DNA from: Nocardia abscessus
GTDB taxonomy: Bacteria > Actinomycetota > Actinomycetes > Mycobacteriales > Mycobacteriaceae
NCBI RefSeq assembly: GCF_015477775.1
Contig: NZ_JADLQO010000007.1
Location: 62,001 to 126,000 of the forward strand
Direction: 5' to 3'
Length of the DNA stretch: 64,000 bases
The position numbers and the translations under genes are program-made. Below are positions 1 through 8,491 of this stretch, one piece after another. Below the pieces are notes generated by a model. It saw only the letters and a program-made list of their open reading frames with translations, made no database searches and was not told where the DNA came from. Every line of letters starts with the position of its first letter. Within the stretch, counting starts at the first letter, position 1.

Positions 1-562
1 AGCGCGACGGGCCGACTCCGCCGAAGTACGGGTCGGCGACCTCCTGGCCCGGCCGGGAATCGCCGTCCGCGAACAACACGCCCACCGGGGTGCGGCGGTA
101 GGTGTGGCCGATGCCCATGTCCTCCGCGACCTCGCGCAGGATCCGGTCCGCCGGGGTGGTCGCCGGGTTCTCGGTGACGCCGAGCATTCGTTTCGCCTGG
201 TCGTAGAACGGCGCCAGCTCCGCGCGCCAATCGGTGATGTGCGCCCACTGCTTGTCGCGGTAGAACTTCTCCGGCGGCTCGTAGAGCGTGTTGGCGTAGA
301 CCAGCGACCCGCCGCCGACCCCGGTCCCGCTCATGATGAAGGTGTCGTTGAGCAGCGTCAGCCGCTGGATGCCGTAGCAGCCGAGTTTCGGCGCCCACAG
401 GTACTCGCGCAGATGCCAGGAATTCTTCGCGTACTCGTCGTCGGCGAACCGACGGCCCGCCTCGAGCACGCCGACCCGGTATCCCTTCTCGGTCAACCGC
501 AGCGCGGCAACGCTGCCGCCGAAGCCGGATCCGATGACGAGCACGTCGTAGTGGCTGTCCAT
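1..562 (-). CDS. GMC-family FAD oxidoreductase, cholesterol-oxidase-like (N-terminal part; runs off the left edge)
   Basis: The first 187 residues are present. They begin with an FAD-binding Rossmann motif (VLVIGSGFGGSVAALRL, residues 7-23) and the ELEAG-like LEAGRRF that follows it, then the GMC signature region GTGVGGGSLVYAN that contacts the flavin. This is the organisation of bacterial cholesterol/3-beta-hydroxysteroid oxidases such as mycobacterial ChoD and of related GMC alcohol oxidases. The substrate cannot be decided from this half. The ATG at 562 gives the usual N-terminus, with the Rossmann strand starting at residue 6. It is transcribed away from the phosphoribosyltransferase gene, so 563-732 is a divergent promoter region. 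Confidence 0.85.
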   Translation of the reverse strand, partial: MDSHYDVLVIGSGFGGSVAALRLTEKGYRVGVLEAGRRFADDEYAKNSWHLREYLWAPKLGCYGIQRLTLLNDTFIMSGTGVGGGSLVYANTLYEPPEKFYRDKQWAHITDWRAELAPFYDQAKRMLGVTENPATTPADRILREVAEDMGIGHTYRRTPVGVLFADGDSRPGQEVADPYFGGVGPSR

Positions 563-732
563 GTACTCGAGCGTATGGCGGCAAACGCGCAGGCCGGACG
601 AGAGATACGGACGCGATATCGAGATTTCCGGCCATCTTCGCCCCTGGCCGCCACCGCGACGAGCAACCGGCCGGGAAACTCCGGCGGCCACTCGTATGCT
701 CACTGCGTCGCGTCCAGCGAGAGGGAGAACCG

Positions 733-1227
733 GTGACGGATCGCGAAGTACTGACCTGGGAGTCGTTCGGCTCCGCCAGCCGGGAACTCGCCGCGACCAT
801 CGCGGCGGACGGTTTCGAACCCGACCTCATCCTGTCCATCGCCCGCGGCGGACTGTTCGTGGCGGGCGCGCTCGGCTACGCGCTGGAGGTGAAGAACCTG
901 CACGTGATGAACGTGGAGTTCTATACCGGCGTCGACCAGCGCCTGGATCTGCCGGTGATGCTGCCGCCGGTGCCGCAGGCGGTGGACCTGGCCGGCGCCA
1001 CCGTGCTCGTCGCAGACGACGTGGCCGACACCGGAGCCACTCTGAAGCTGGTCCGCGACTTCTGCTCCGGCAAGGTGGCCGAGGTGCGCTGCGCGGTGAT
1101 CTACCAGAAGCCGTGGTCGGAGGTGGACAGCGAGTACGTCTGGCGGCGCACCGACCGGTGGATCAACTTCCCGTGGTCCACCGAGCCACCGGTGGTGCAG
1201 CGCCGCCCGCGCGTGCTCGACGCGTAA
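733..1227 (+). CDS. Phosphoribosyltransferase family protein (purine PRTase-like)
   Basis: A 164-residue type I phosphoribosyltransferase. The PRPP-binding motif VLVADDVADTGATLKLV (about residues 94-110) has the two acidic residues followed by the D-T-G-A-T loop. The PPi-loop region is ILSIARGGLFVAGAL (residues 33-47). Length and motif order fit hypoxanthine/xanthine-guanine PRTase-like proteins of actinomycetes, which transfer a phosphoribosyl group from PRPP to a base. The base specificity is not readable. The GTG start at 733 follows an AGGGAGAA ribosome-binding site. The gene stands alone and converges on the MarR-type regulator downstream. Confidence 0.85.
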   Translation: MTDREVLTWESFGSASRELAATIAADGFEPDLILSIARGGLFVAGALGYALEVKNLHVMNVEFYTGVDQRLDLPVMLPPVPQAVDLAGATVLVADDVADTGATLKLVRDFCSGKVAEVRCAVIYQKPWSEVDSEYVWRRTDRWINFPWSTEPPVVQRRPRVLDA

Positions 1228-1294
1228 TCGACGGCACGGCCGCCGGAAATCGCTCGGCGGCTGGAGCCGCTCGCAGACAGCGAAGCCGGCAGGC

Positions 1295-1369
1295 AGTGCG
1301 GAGCACCGCCGGGACAACCGGGGCGGGCGACAGGGGCCGACCTTCGACCGGCCGGGCGGGCTCCGCACT
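1295..1369. terminator. Possible bidirectional terminator between convergent genes
   Basis: Perfect 10-base inverted arms AGTGCGGAGC (1295-1304) and GCTCCGCACT (1360-1369) enclose a GC-rich spacer. They lie between the 3' ends of the phosphoribosyltransferase (+) and the MarR regulator (-), where a shared terminator is expected. The spacer is long (55 bases), so the call is weak. Confidence 0.3.
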
Positions 1370-1375
1370 TTCGGA

Positions 1376-1924
1376 TCAGCTCAATTGCCCTGCGCCACAA
1401 CCACTCCGCCGCTCGGACAGCACCGCCTCCAGGCGTTCACCGAGTGCGTTGACCTGGTCGCGCAGCTCGATGACCGCGGTGACGGGATAGCCGACCTCGC
1501 CCAGCACCGAAACGATCATCGACCTGGCTTCCCTTTGCAGCGCATCGCCCGCCTCCGTGGAGCGCAGCTCGACCGAGCGGCGGTCGTGCGTGCACCGGAC
1601 GCTCTCGACCAGTCCTCGCGACTGGAGGCGCTGGATCAGCGGCGAGACGGTGCCGTAGTCCAGGCGTAGCTGCTCGCCCAGTTCCTTCATGGTCATCCCC
1701 GGCCGCTCCCAGAGCGCGAGCAGGGCGATGTACTGCGGGTAGGTGACCTCCATCGCGTCCAGAAACGGCCGGTACGCCGCGGTCATCGCGCGCGAGGTGG
1801 AGTAGAGAGCGAAGCACAGCTGATCTGCGAGCGCGAGCAGATCGCGCTCCGCTGCTCTCGCGGTGGCGGGCGCCCCGGCCGGGTCGACACGCACCGCTGG
1901 AGATGGATGCGCTACATCGGACAT
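1376..1924 (-). CDS. ohrR: OhrR-type MarR-family peroxide-sensing repressor
   Basis: A 182-residue winged-helix regulator. The segment LADQLCFALYSTSRAM places a cysteine (Cys37) where OhrR proteins carry their reactive Cys for organic hydroperoxides. The following YPQYIALLALWE, the recognition region LGEQLRLDYGTVSPLIQRLQSRGLV and the wing VRCTHDRRSVEL are classic MarR/OhrR. Further cysteines (in the wing and at the C-terminal RSGCGAGQ) could act as resolving residues, so a 2-Cys mechanism is possible. Members usually repress an adjacent ohr peroxidase, but no ohr gene lies next to it here. The residues before about position 26 are a poorly conserved extension, so a later start is possible. 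Confidence 0.85.
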   Translation of the reverse strand: MSDVAHPSPAVRVDPAGAPATARAAERDLLALADQLCFALYSTSRAMTAAYRPFLDAMEVTYPQYIALLALWERPGMTMKELGEQLRLDYGTVSPLIQRLQSRGLVESVRCTHDRRSVELRSTEAGDALQREARSMIVSVLGEVGYPVTAVIELRDQVNALGERLEAVLSERRSGCGAGQLS

Positions 1925-2030
1925 CAGGACACCCTACTGGAGCGAATCCGCCACCGAGACCGGCGCTATCCGAGGAGGGACCGGGCGACCTCTGACGAGG
2001 GGTGAGCGGTGCTGTGGCGGGGAGACGACA

Positions 2031-3506
2031 TCACAATCGGTCGTCGAGATCGGCGAGGGCAGCCGCTAGATGCAGATTGTCGACGGCCCACAGTGCGCTC
2101 GCCGCGGACGGGTGCAGGCCCGACTTGGAGCAGGCATCCAGTAGCCGGATGTGCACAGCCCACGTCAGCAAGGGAGGTTCGGACAGCAAGGGCAGCAGCG
2201 GGTCGATGCGGTCGCCCAGTTGGGATACAGCCTCGACGCGGATGTTCTCCCGAAGATCGGTGCGCGCCAGCTCGATCAGCCGGTCGTCGAGCTCGCGGGG
2301 TGGCGTATGGGCAGCGCAGGTGGCCAGCGCCTCGTAGCCGCGGGTACCGGCGACCTCGCCGGAGGCGACCAGATCCCAAGTGAGCGTGGCAATCTCACGG
2401 GACGGTGGCACAAACCGCAGGTAGTAGACCGCGGACTTGCGGACCCCCGGTTCCGGATCATGGGCGAGCGCGAGCAGCGGATCCACCTCATGCCAGGTCG
2501 ACAGGATGGGGCAGCACAGTACCCGCACCTGCGGGTCCGGATGGCCGGACAGAAAAGCGGCGAGGCCGGGGCGGTCGGCCGCAGGCACACCGGTCCAGTC
2601 GTAGCGGCGCAGCGCGTCCAGTTTCGCCGCCCACGGGCCGTCGAGGTCGGAGTACGTGGCGAAGATCTCCGCTGCCGTTGGCACGGATTGCTCGGGCCGG
2701 CCGGGTACCGACGGCCCAGACGACGGCGGAGTATCGAGCTCGGGCGGCCCGAGCAGGTCGGTGACGGGGGCGATCCAGTGCCGGATCCGTAGTTGCTCGC
2801 GCTCGAAATAGACGAGCATGTCAGCCTTGGAATCCTGTGCGGCGACGGCCCTTTCGCCATCGCCCTGAGCGATCTCGTGCAGCAACCGCAGCGTGGCCCT
2901 GCTGTGGTAATAGCGCAGCGTGTCGATCGCGGCGCAGGCCACGTCGGTGTCGCTGTCGGCGGCGGCGCGGTGCAGGGCCGGTTCGGCGGCCACCGGTTCG
3001 TCCCAGCGCAGGACGTCGGCCGCGGTCCACCGCACCCCGGGGTCGGGGTGGTCGAGACCCTGGATCTTGTACTGCTGCCAGCGCGGTTCCTCGAAGCAGA
3101 ACTCGATTCCGGTCAGCGCGTGCCGGTGCAGCAGGTGGTGCGGATCGCGCGCCACCGGTTCGAGCAGATCGGCCTCGCTGCGTTCGGCCTGCCGCAGCAC
3201 ACAGGCGCGGACCAAGTCATCGCCGGTGTTCCACCAGGCGCGCAGGTCGGCACCCTGCGGGCACATCGCCGCGTTCTCCAGCACCTGCAGCGCCGCCAGC
3301 CGCACCTCGGCCGGATGGTCCCGGTCGCGGCCGATCCCGGCCAGGGGCGCCATTGCGCGCGGGTCGCCGAGTCGCCCGAGCGCATCCCCGATCCGCTCCC
3401 GCTCCAGCCCGCCGACACCGGGATCGGCCAGCTTCCGGATCAACTCGAATGTCGCCGACCGATCCTGTTGCTCCGCGATCCGCGCCAGCTCCCCTACTAC
3501 CTGCAC
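2031..3506 (-). CDS. HEAT-repeat protein
   Basis: A 491-residue protein made of alpha-helical HEAT/PBS-lyase-like repeats. Several units of about 30 residues recur, for example the ones around RIGDALGRLGDPRAMAPL, DHPDPGVRWTAADVL, GHPDPQVRVLCCPIL and HDPEPGVRKSAVYYL. The D-P-x-V-R turn is the family hallmark. A linker rich in Pro and Ser (around residues 255-280) separates two blocks. Such proteins are scaffolds; no catalytic motif is visible and the partner is unknown. The GTG start at 3506 has AAGG eight bases upstream. There is no signal peptide or membrane segment, so it is probably cytoplasmic. Confidence 0.75.
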   Translation of the reverse strand: MQVVGELARIAEQQDRSATFELIRKLADPGVGGLERERIGDALGRLGDPRAMAPLAGIGRDRDHPAEVRLAALQVLENAAMCPQGADLRAWWNTGDDLVRACVLRQAERSEADLLEPVARDPHHLLHRHALTGIEFCFEEPRWQQYKIQGLDHPDPGVRWTAADVLRWDEPVAAEPALHRAAADSDTDVACAAIDTLRYYHSRATLRLLHEIAQGDGERAVAAQDSKADMLVYFEREQLRIRHWIAPVTDLLGPPELDTPPSSGPSVPGRPEQSVPTAAEIFATYSDLDGPWAAKLDALRRYDWTGVPAADRPGLAAFLSGHPDPQVRVLCCPILSTWHEVDPLLALAHDPEPGVRKSAVYYLRFVPPSREIATLTWDLVASGEVAGTRGYEALATCAAHTPPRELDDRLIELARTDLRENIRVEAVSQLGDRIDPLLPLLSEPPLLTWAVHIRLLDACSKSGLHPSAASALWAVDNLHLAAALADLDDRL

Positions 3507-3540
3507 TCGCCCATCCTTGCCGAGTTACCCCTGCTCGAGC

Positions 3541-3726
3541 TACCGCGGCGAAGCGGCGGTCGACCAGGCCCGGATGCGGACCGGCCTGCGGGTCTCCCGC
3601 GGTGCCACCCCGGCGGCGGAAGACTCCCGGCAGTCCAGCACTGCGCATCAGCCGGGCCACGCGTTTGCGGCCCACCCGGATACCTCGACCGAGCCGTAGC
3701 TCGGCACGCACCCGGACCCCGCCGGA
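3541..3726 (-). pseudogene. Remnant of an IS3-family transposase (OrfB)
   Basis: The minus-strand translation contains VRAELRLGRGIRVGRKRVARL followed by MRSAGLPGVFRRRGG and, a little later, HPGLVDRRFAA. This is the HTH_21 region and the lead-in to the integrase core of IS3-family OrfB proteins (compare the family pattern YG-x-x-RVHAELR...GRKRV-x-RLMR). The frame has no start, no DDE core and no recognisable terminal inverted repeats. It sits between the 5' ends of the HEAT-repeat gene and the giant kinase gene and marks an old insertion. The rest of the 452-base gap 3507-3958 shows nothing else recognisable. Confidence 0.65.
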
Positions 3727-3958
3727 CACCTGATCCAGCTCTACGAGAAGGCAACACACCGGCAACCGGCAATACGGGGCAGCCTTGCAGATCGTCCTGT
3801 GGAAAACCGGATGCCGAGCAGTGTCTCTCGTGAATGATAGTTTCAGGGACGTAGCCGCCGGTGCATCCGTGTTCAGCAGCCAGCACAGCACCGCTGGGTC
3901 GGCGACCCGCCGTGCGCGGAGTCGCGTCCAAATCGGGTGGGGCAGAACGAGGATGACA

Positions 3959-6900
3959 ATGACAAATACGGCGGCATCTGCCCGCACCGCATCCGAGCAG
4001 GCTGTCACGGCTGCGGGCCAGGTCGAGTTGCGCCAGCTGCTGGCCGGGTTGACGGCCGTGCGCGACGGTGATTTCGGCACCCGCCTACCGACGGACGCCG
4101 ACGGGCTGCTCGGCGAGATCGCGACGGTGTTCAACGGCATGGTGGACCAGCTGTCCCTGTTCACCTCCGAGGTGACCCGTGTCGCGCGCGAGGTCGGCAC
4201 GGACGGTCGGCTGGGCGGTCAAGCCGAGGTGCCCGGCGTGTCCGGTACCTGGAAGGACCTCACCGATTCGGTGAACGCCATGGCGGGCAACCTGACCAGC
4301 CAGGTGCGCGACATCGCCCAGGTCGCGACGGCCGTGGCGCGGGGCGACCTGTCCCAGAAGATCGACGTGGACGCCCGCGGCGAGATCTTGGAGCTGAAGA
4401 ACACGGTCAACACGATGGTCGACCAGCTGTCCGCGTTCGCGGACGAGGTCACTCGCGTGGCGCGCGAAGTGGGCTCGGAGGGCAGGCTGGGCGGACAGGC
4501 GGAGGTGCCCGGCGTCGGCGGCGTCTGGCGCGACCTCACCGCCTCGGTGAACTTCATGGCGGGCAACCTGACCGACCAGGTCCGCAACATCGCCCAGGTG
4601 ACCACCGCGGTGGCGCGAGGCGACTTGAGTCAGAAGATCACGGTCAGCGCCCGCGGCGAGATCCTGGAGCTGAAGAACACCATCAACACGATGGTCGATC
4701 AGCTCTCGTCCTTCGCCGACGAAGTCACCCGGGTGTCGCGCGAGGTGGGCACGGAGGGCGCCCTCGGTGGCCAGGCGGACGTCAAGGGCGTCTCCGGTAC
4801 GTGGCGCGATCTCACCGACTCGGTGAACTTCATGGCAGGCAACCTGACCGCGCAGGTGCGGTCGATCGCCCAGGTGGCAACCGCGGTGGCGCAGGGTGAT
4901 CTTTCCCAGAAGATCAGGGTGGACGCGCGCGGCGAGATCCTGGAGCTGAAGAACACCATCAACACGATGGTCGACCAGCTCTCCGCGTTCGCCGACGAGG
5001 TCACCCGAGTCGCCCGCGAAGTGGGCACCGAGGGCAGGCTGGGCGGACAGGCGGACGTCAAGGGCGTCTCCGGCACCTGGAAGGACCTCACCGAGTCGGT
5101 CAACGTCATGGCCGACAACCTCACCGCGCAGGTGCGGTCGATCGCCCAGGTCACCACCGCGGTCGCCCGTGGCGATCTGAGCCAGAAGATCAGGGTGGAC
5201 GCGCGCGGCGAGATCCTGGAGCTCAAGGAGACCATCAACACGATGGTCGACCAGCTCTCCGCGTTCGCCGACGAGGTCACCCGAGTCGCCCGCGAGGTCG
5301 GCACCGAGGGCAACCTCGGCGGTCAGGCGACCGTGCGGGGTGTGTCGGGCACCTGGAAGGACCTGACCGACAACGTCAATGTCATGGCCTCCAACCTGAC
5401 CGGCCAGGTGCGGTCGATCGCTCAGGTCGCCACGGCGGTGGCTCGCGGCGATCTCAGCCAGAAGATCACCGTGGAGGCGAAGGGCGAGGTCGCGGCGCTC
5501 GCCGGTGTGATCAACACGATGGTCGACACGCTGTCCGCGTTCGCCGACGAGGTCACCCGAGTCGCGCGCGAGGTCGGTACCGAGGGCATGCTCGGCGGCC
5601 AGGCCCGCGTGCCGAACGTGGCGGGCACGTGGAAGGACCTGACCGACAACGTCAACTCCATGGCGAACAACCTGACCAACCAGGTCCGCAACATCGCCCA
5701 GGTGACCACCGCGGTCGCCCAGGGAGATCTGACCCGCAAGATCGACGTGGACGCCCGCGGCGAGATCCTCGAGTTGAAGACCACGATCAACACGATGGTC
5801 GACCAGCTTTCGGCGTTCGCGGCCGAGGTGACCCGCGTCGCCCGCGAAGTGGGGTCGGAGGGCCGGCTGGGCGGGCAGGCCGAGGTCGAGGGAGTCTCGG
5901 GCACGTGGAAGCGGCTGACCGAGAACGTCAACGGACTGGCGGGCAACCTGACCCGCCAGGTCCGCGCGATCGCCGCGGTCACCAGCGCCGTGGCCGAGGG
6001 TGACCTGACCCGCTCCATCACCGTGGAGGCCTCCGGCGAGGTCGCGGAGCTGAAGGACAACATCAACGCGATGGTGGAGTCGCTGCGTGAGACCACCATG
6101 GCCAACCAGGATCAGGACTGGCTGAAGACCAACCTGGCCCGCATCTCCGGTCTCATGCAGGGTCAGCGCGACCTGCATGTGGTGGCCGGGCTGATCATGG
6201 ACGAGCTGGCGCCGCTGGTTTCCGCGCAGTTCGGCGCGTTCTATCTCGCCGACGACAGCGACGAGCGGCCGGAGCTGCGGCTGATCAGCTCCTACGGCAG
6301 CCCGGAGGAACCGGGCAGCCCGTCGCGGTTCGCCTTCGGCCAGTCCCTGGTGGGCCAGGCCGCACGCACCCGCCGCACGATCGCCGTGGACAACGTGCCG
6401 GGCGACTACGTCACCATCTCCTCCGGGCTGGGGCAGACCGCGCCGGTCAACCTGCTCATGCTGCCGATCGTGGTGGAGGACCAGGTCCTCGGTGTGATCG
6501 AGCTGGCCACGCTGCACCGCTTCACCCGCATCCACCGGGACTTCCTCGACCAGCTGATGGAGACGGTGGGCGTCAACGTCAACACCATCATCGCCAACGC
6601 CCGCACCGACGAGTTGCTGGTGGAATCCCAGCGCCTGACCACCGAACTGCAAGCCCGCTCGGAGGAGTTGCAGGTCCAGCAGGAGGAACTGCAACGATCC
6701 AACGCCGAGCTGGAGGACAAGGCGGCGCTGCTGGCCATGCAGAACCGCGACATCGAAGCCAAGAACCTCCAGATCGAGCAGGCCAGGCAGGAACTGGAGA
6801 CCCGCGCCCAGCAGCTCGCGCTCGCGTCGAAGTACAAGTCGGAATTCCTGGCCAATATGAGCCACGAGCTGCGCACCCCGCTGAACAGCCTGCTGATCCT

Positions 6901-8491
6901 GGCGCAACTGCTGGCGCAGAACCCGAGCCGCAACCTCACGCCCAAGCAGGTCGAGTACGCGGGCATCATCCACTCGGCGGGCTCGGACCTGCTCCAGCTG
7001 ATCAACGACATCCTCGACCTGTCGAAGGTGGAGGCGGGCAAGATGGACCTCACGCCCGAGCGCGTGTCGTTGCGTCAGCTGCTGGACTACGTCGAGGCCA
7101 CCTTCCGGCCGATGACCACCCAGAAGAGCCTCCGCTTCCGCGTCACGACCGCGCCCGGCCTGCCGTTGGACCTGCTCACCGACGACTCGCGGCTGCGGCA
7201 GGTGCTGCGGAACCTGCTGTCCAACGCGGTGAAGTTCACCGAGACCGGCTCGGTGCAGCTGCGGATCGAGCCGGCCGAGGCGAGCGAGCTGCCCGCCGCC
7301 GTGCGCCAGCACGGCCCGGCCGTCGCGTTCCGGGTGATCGACAGCGGTATCGGCATCGCCGAACACCAGCTCGAGTCGATTTTCGGCGCGTTCCAGCAGG
7401 CCGACGGCACGACCAGCCGCAAGTACGGCGGCACCGGCCTCGGCCTGTCGATCAGCCGGGAGATCGCCTACCTGCTCGGCGGCGCCATCACCGCCGAAAG
7501 CGCGCTCGGCCAGGGCAGCACGTTCACCCTGTATCTCCCGGTCGCCCGGCCGGACTTCCAGGAGGCGCCGCCCCGCGAGCGGGAGGACGCACAGCAGGCC
7601 GACAACCGCCCGGAGCACACTCCCGCTCCCGCCACGCCACCGCAGCACCGCAGACTGCTGGTCGTGGAGGAACGCCCGCAAGGCCTGCTGTCGCTGGTCG
7701 CGCAGAGCGCCGTCGCCGAACTCGCGGACGGCAACGACCCGCGCGGTCCGGTCCAGGTGGTCACCACGGTCGGGGTGGAGGAGGCGGCCGCGGCGATGGC
7801 TGCCGAAGCGTTCCACTGCGTGGTACTCGAGCTGGACATGCCCGACAGCGCCGCGCTGCGCTTCCTGGAGACGATGGACGGGGACGCCGCGTTGCGCAGC
7901 GTCCCGGTGCTCGTGCACAACCGACGGCCCGACGCCGAGCAGGAACGCCTGCTGCTACAACGCGGTACGCGTCAGCCGCTCGAGCTGCTGTCCAGTCTGG
8001 ACGATCTGCGGGAACGGATCGCGCTGCACGTCACCGCCGAGGCGCCGGGCGACATGCTGCCCCTGGTGCGTCGCGAGGACGCACCGGCCGCCGCGCCGCA
8101 GCGGCTGGACGGCAAGCTCGCAGGCCGCACGGTGCTCATCATCGACGACGACGCCCGTAACCTCTTCGCGCTCAGCAGCATCCTCGAACTGCACGGCGTG
8201 AGCGTGCTGCACGCGGAGGACGGGCGCGAGGGCATCGACAAACTCCTCGCCCACCCGGAGACGGACCTGGTCCTGAGGGACGTGATGATGCCCGAGATGG
8301 ACGGGTACACCGCGACGGCGAAGATCCGCGAGATGCCGCAGTACGAGAGCCTGCCGATCATCGCCGTGACGGCCAAGGCGATGCTGGGCGACCGCGAGAA
8401 GAGCCTCGCGTCGGGCGCCAACGACTACGTCACCAAACCGGTCGACGCGGACGCACTGCTCGCCTGCATCCAGCACTGGCTGGCCGTCTGA
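3959..8491 (+). CDS. Giant soluble hybrid histidine kinase: poly-HAMP, GAF, coiled coil, HisKA/HATPase, pseudo-receiver, receiver
   Basis: About 1,510 residues and no transmembrane segment. Residues ~20-720 are tandem HAMP units. A GAF domain follows at ~734-875, then a Gln/Glu-rich coiled coil (~880-955). HisKA comes next with SHELRTPLN (His969). The ATPase has LLSNAVKFTE, DSGIGI and GGTGLGLSIS (~1085-1200). A first receiver-like domain (~1231-1357) has Glu1291 where the phospho-acceptor Asp should be. A C-terminal receiver (~1390-1510) has IIDDD, DVMMPEMDGY (Asp1441), TAK and a Lys in TKPVD. The layout matches group III hybrid kinases known for osmotic/stress sensing in fungi and similar actinobacterial proteins; the signal is unknown. 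Start: GAACGAGG lies six bases before ATG 3959; ATG 3953 is an alternative. The stop overlaps the next start (TGATG), so the phosphatase downstream is its likely partner. Confidence 0.93.
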   Translation: MTNTAASARTASEQAVTAAGQVELRQLLAGLTAVRDGDFGTRLPTDADGLLGEIATVFNGMVDQLSLFTSEVTRVAREVGTDGRLGGQAEVPGVSGTWKDLTDSVNAMAGNLTSQVRDIAQVATAVARGDLSQKIDVDARGEILELKNTVNTMVDQLSAFADEVTRVAREVGSEGRLGGQAEVPGVGGVWRDLTASVNFMAGNLTDQVRNIAQVTTAVARGDLSQKITVSARGEILELKNTINTMVDQLSSFADEVTRVSREVGTEGALGGQADVKGVSGTWRDLTDSVNFMAGNLTAQVRSIAQVATAVAQGDLSQKIRVDARGEILELKNTINTMVDQLSAFADEVTRVAREVGTEGRLGGQADVKGVSGTWKDLTESVNVMADNLTAQVRSIAQVTTAVARGDLSQKIRVDARGEILELKETINTMVDQLSAFADEVTRVAREVGTEGNLGGQATVRGVSGTWKDLTDNVNVMASNLTGQVRSIAQVATAVARGDLSQKITVEAKGEVAALAGVINTMVDTLSAFADEVTRVAREVGTEGMLGGQARVPNVAGTWKDLTDNVNSMANNLTNQVRNIAQVTTAVAQGDLTRKIDVDARGEILELKTTINTMVDQLSAFAAEVTRVAREVGSEGRLGGQAEVEGVSGTWKRLTENVNGLAGNLTRQVRAIAAVTSAVAEGDLTRSITVEASGEVAELKDNINAMVESLRETTMANQDQDWLKTNLARISGLMQGQRDLHVVAGLIMDELAPLVSAQFGAFYLADDSDERPELRLISSYGSPEEPGSPSRFAFGQSLVGQAARTRRTIAVDNVPGDYVTISSGLGQTAPVNLLMLPIVVEDQVLGVIELATLHRFTRIHRDFLDQLMETVGVNVNTIIANARTDELLVESQRLTTELQARSEELQVQQEELQRSNAELEDKAALLAMQNRDIEAKNLQIEQARQELETRAQQLALASKYKSEFLANMSHELRTPLNSLLILAQLLAQNPSRNLTPKQVEYAGIIHSAGSDLLQLINDILDLSKVEAGKMDLTPERVSLRQLLDYVEATFRPMTTQKSLRFRVTTAPGLPLDLLTDDSRLRQVLRNLLSNAVKFTETGSVQLRIEPAEASELPAAVRQHGPAVAFRVIDSGIGIAEHQLESIFGAFQQADGTTSRKYGGTGLGLSISREIAYLLGGAITAESALGQGSTFTLYLPVARPDFQEAPPREREDAQQADNRPEHTPAPATPPQHRRLLVVEERPQGLLSLVAQSAVAELADGNDPRGPVQVVTTVGVEEAAAAMAAEAFHCVVLELDMPDSAALRFLETMDGDAALRSVPVLVHNRRPDAEQERLLLQRGTRQPLELLSSLDDLRERIALHVTAEAPGDMLPLVRREDAPAAAPQRLDGKLAGRTVLIIDDDARNLFALSSILELHGVSVLHAEDGREGIDKLLAHPETDLVLRDVMMPEMDGYTATAKIREMPQYESLPIIAVTAKAMLGDREKSLASGANDYVTKPVDADALLACIQHWLAV
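4020..6105 (+). repeat. Tandem 276-bp coding repeats specifying the HAMP array
   Basis: The same 92-residue unit recurs with a 276-base period; for example the segment coding for TWKDLTDSVN near 4247 returns as VWRDLTASVN near 4523. Each unit pairs a canonical HAMP (GDLSQKI... ARGEILELK.TINTMVDQLS) with a divergent one (FADEVTRVAREVG.EG.LGGQA). I count eight canonical cores, seven of them followed by divergent partners, so roughly 15 HAMP domains. The repeats are similar enough in DNA to permit slippage or recombination. The last units drift (TRSITVEASGEVAELKD), as expected at the edge of an array. Confidence 0.9.

Noticed and set aside
4200..6060. Regular repeats resembling a satellite or CRISPR-like array
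   Set aside because: The period is 276 bp, in frame, and encodes HAMP domains; there are no short repeats with unique spacers.
4085..7918. Very long open frame (about 1,277 codons) on the minus strand opposite the giant kinase
   Set aside because: It exists because the kinase is GC-biased and repetitive; its translation is His/Arg/Leu/Gly-rich without any domain, and the plus-strand frame has full kinase motifs.
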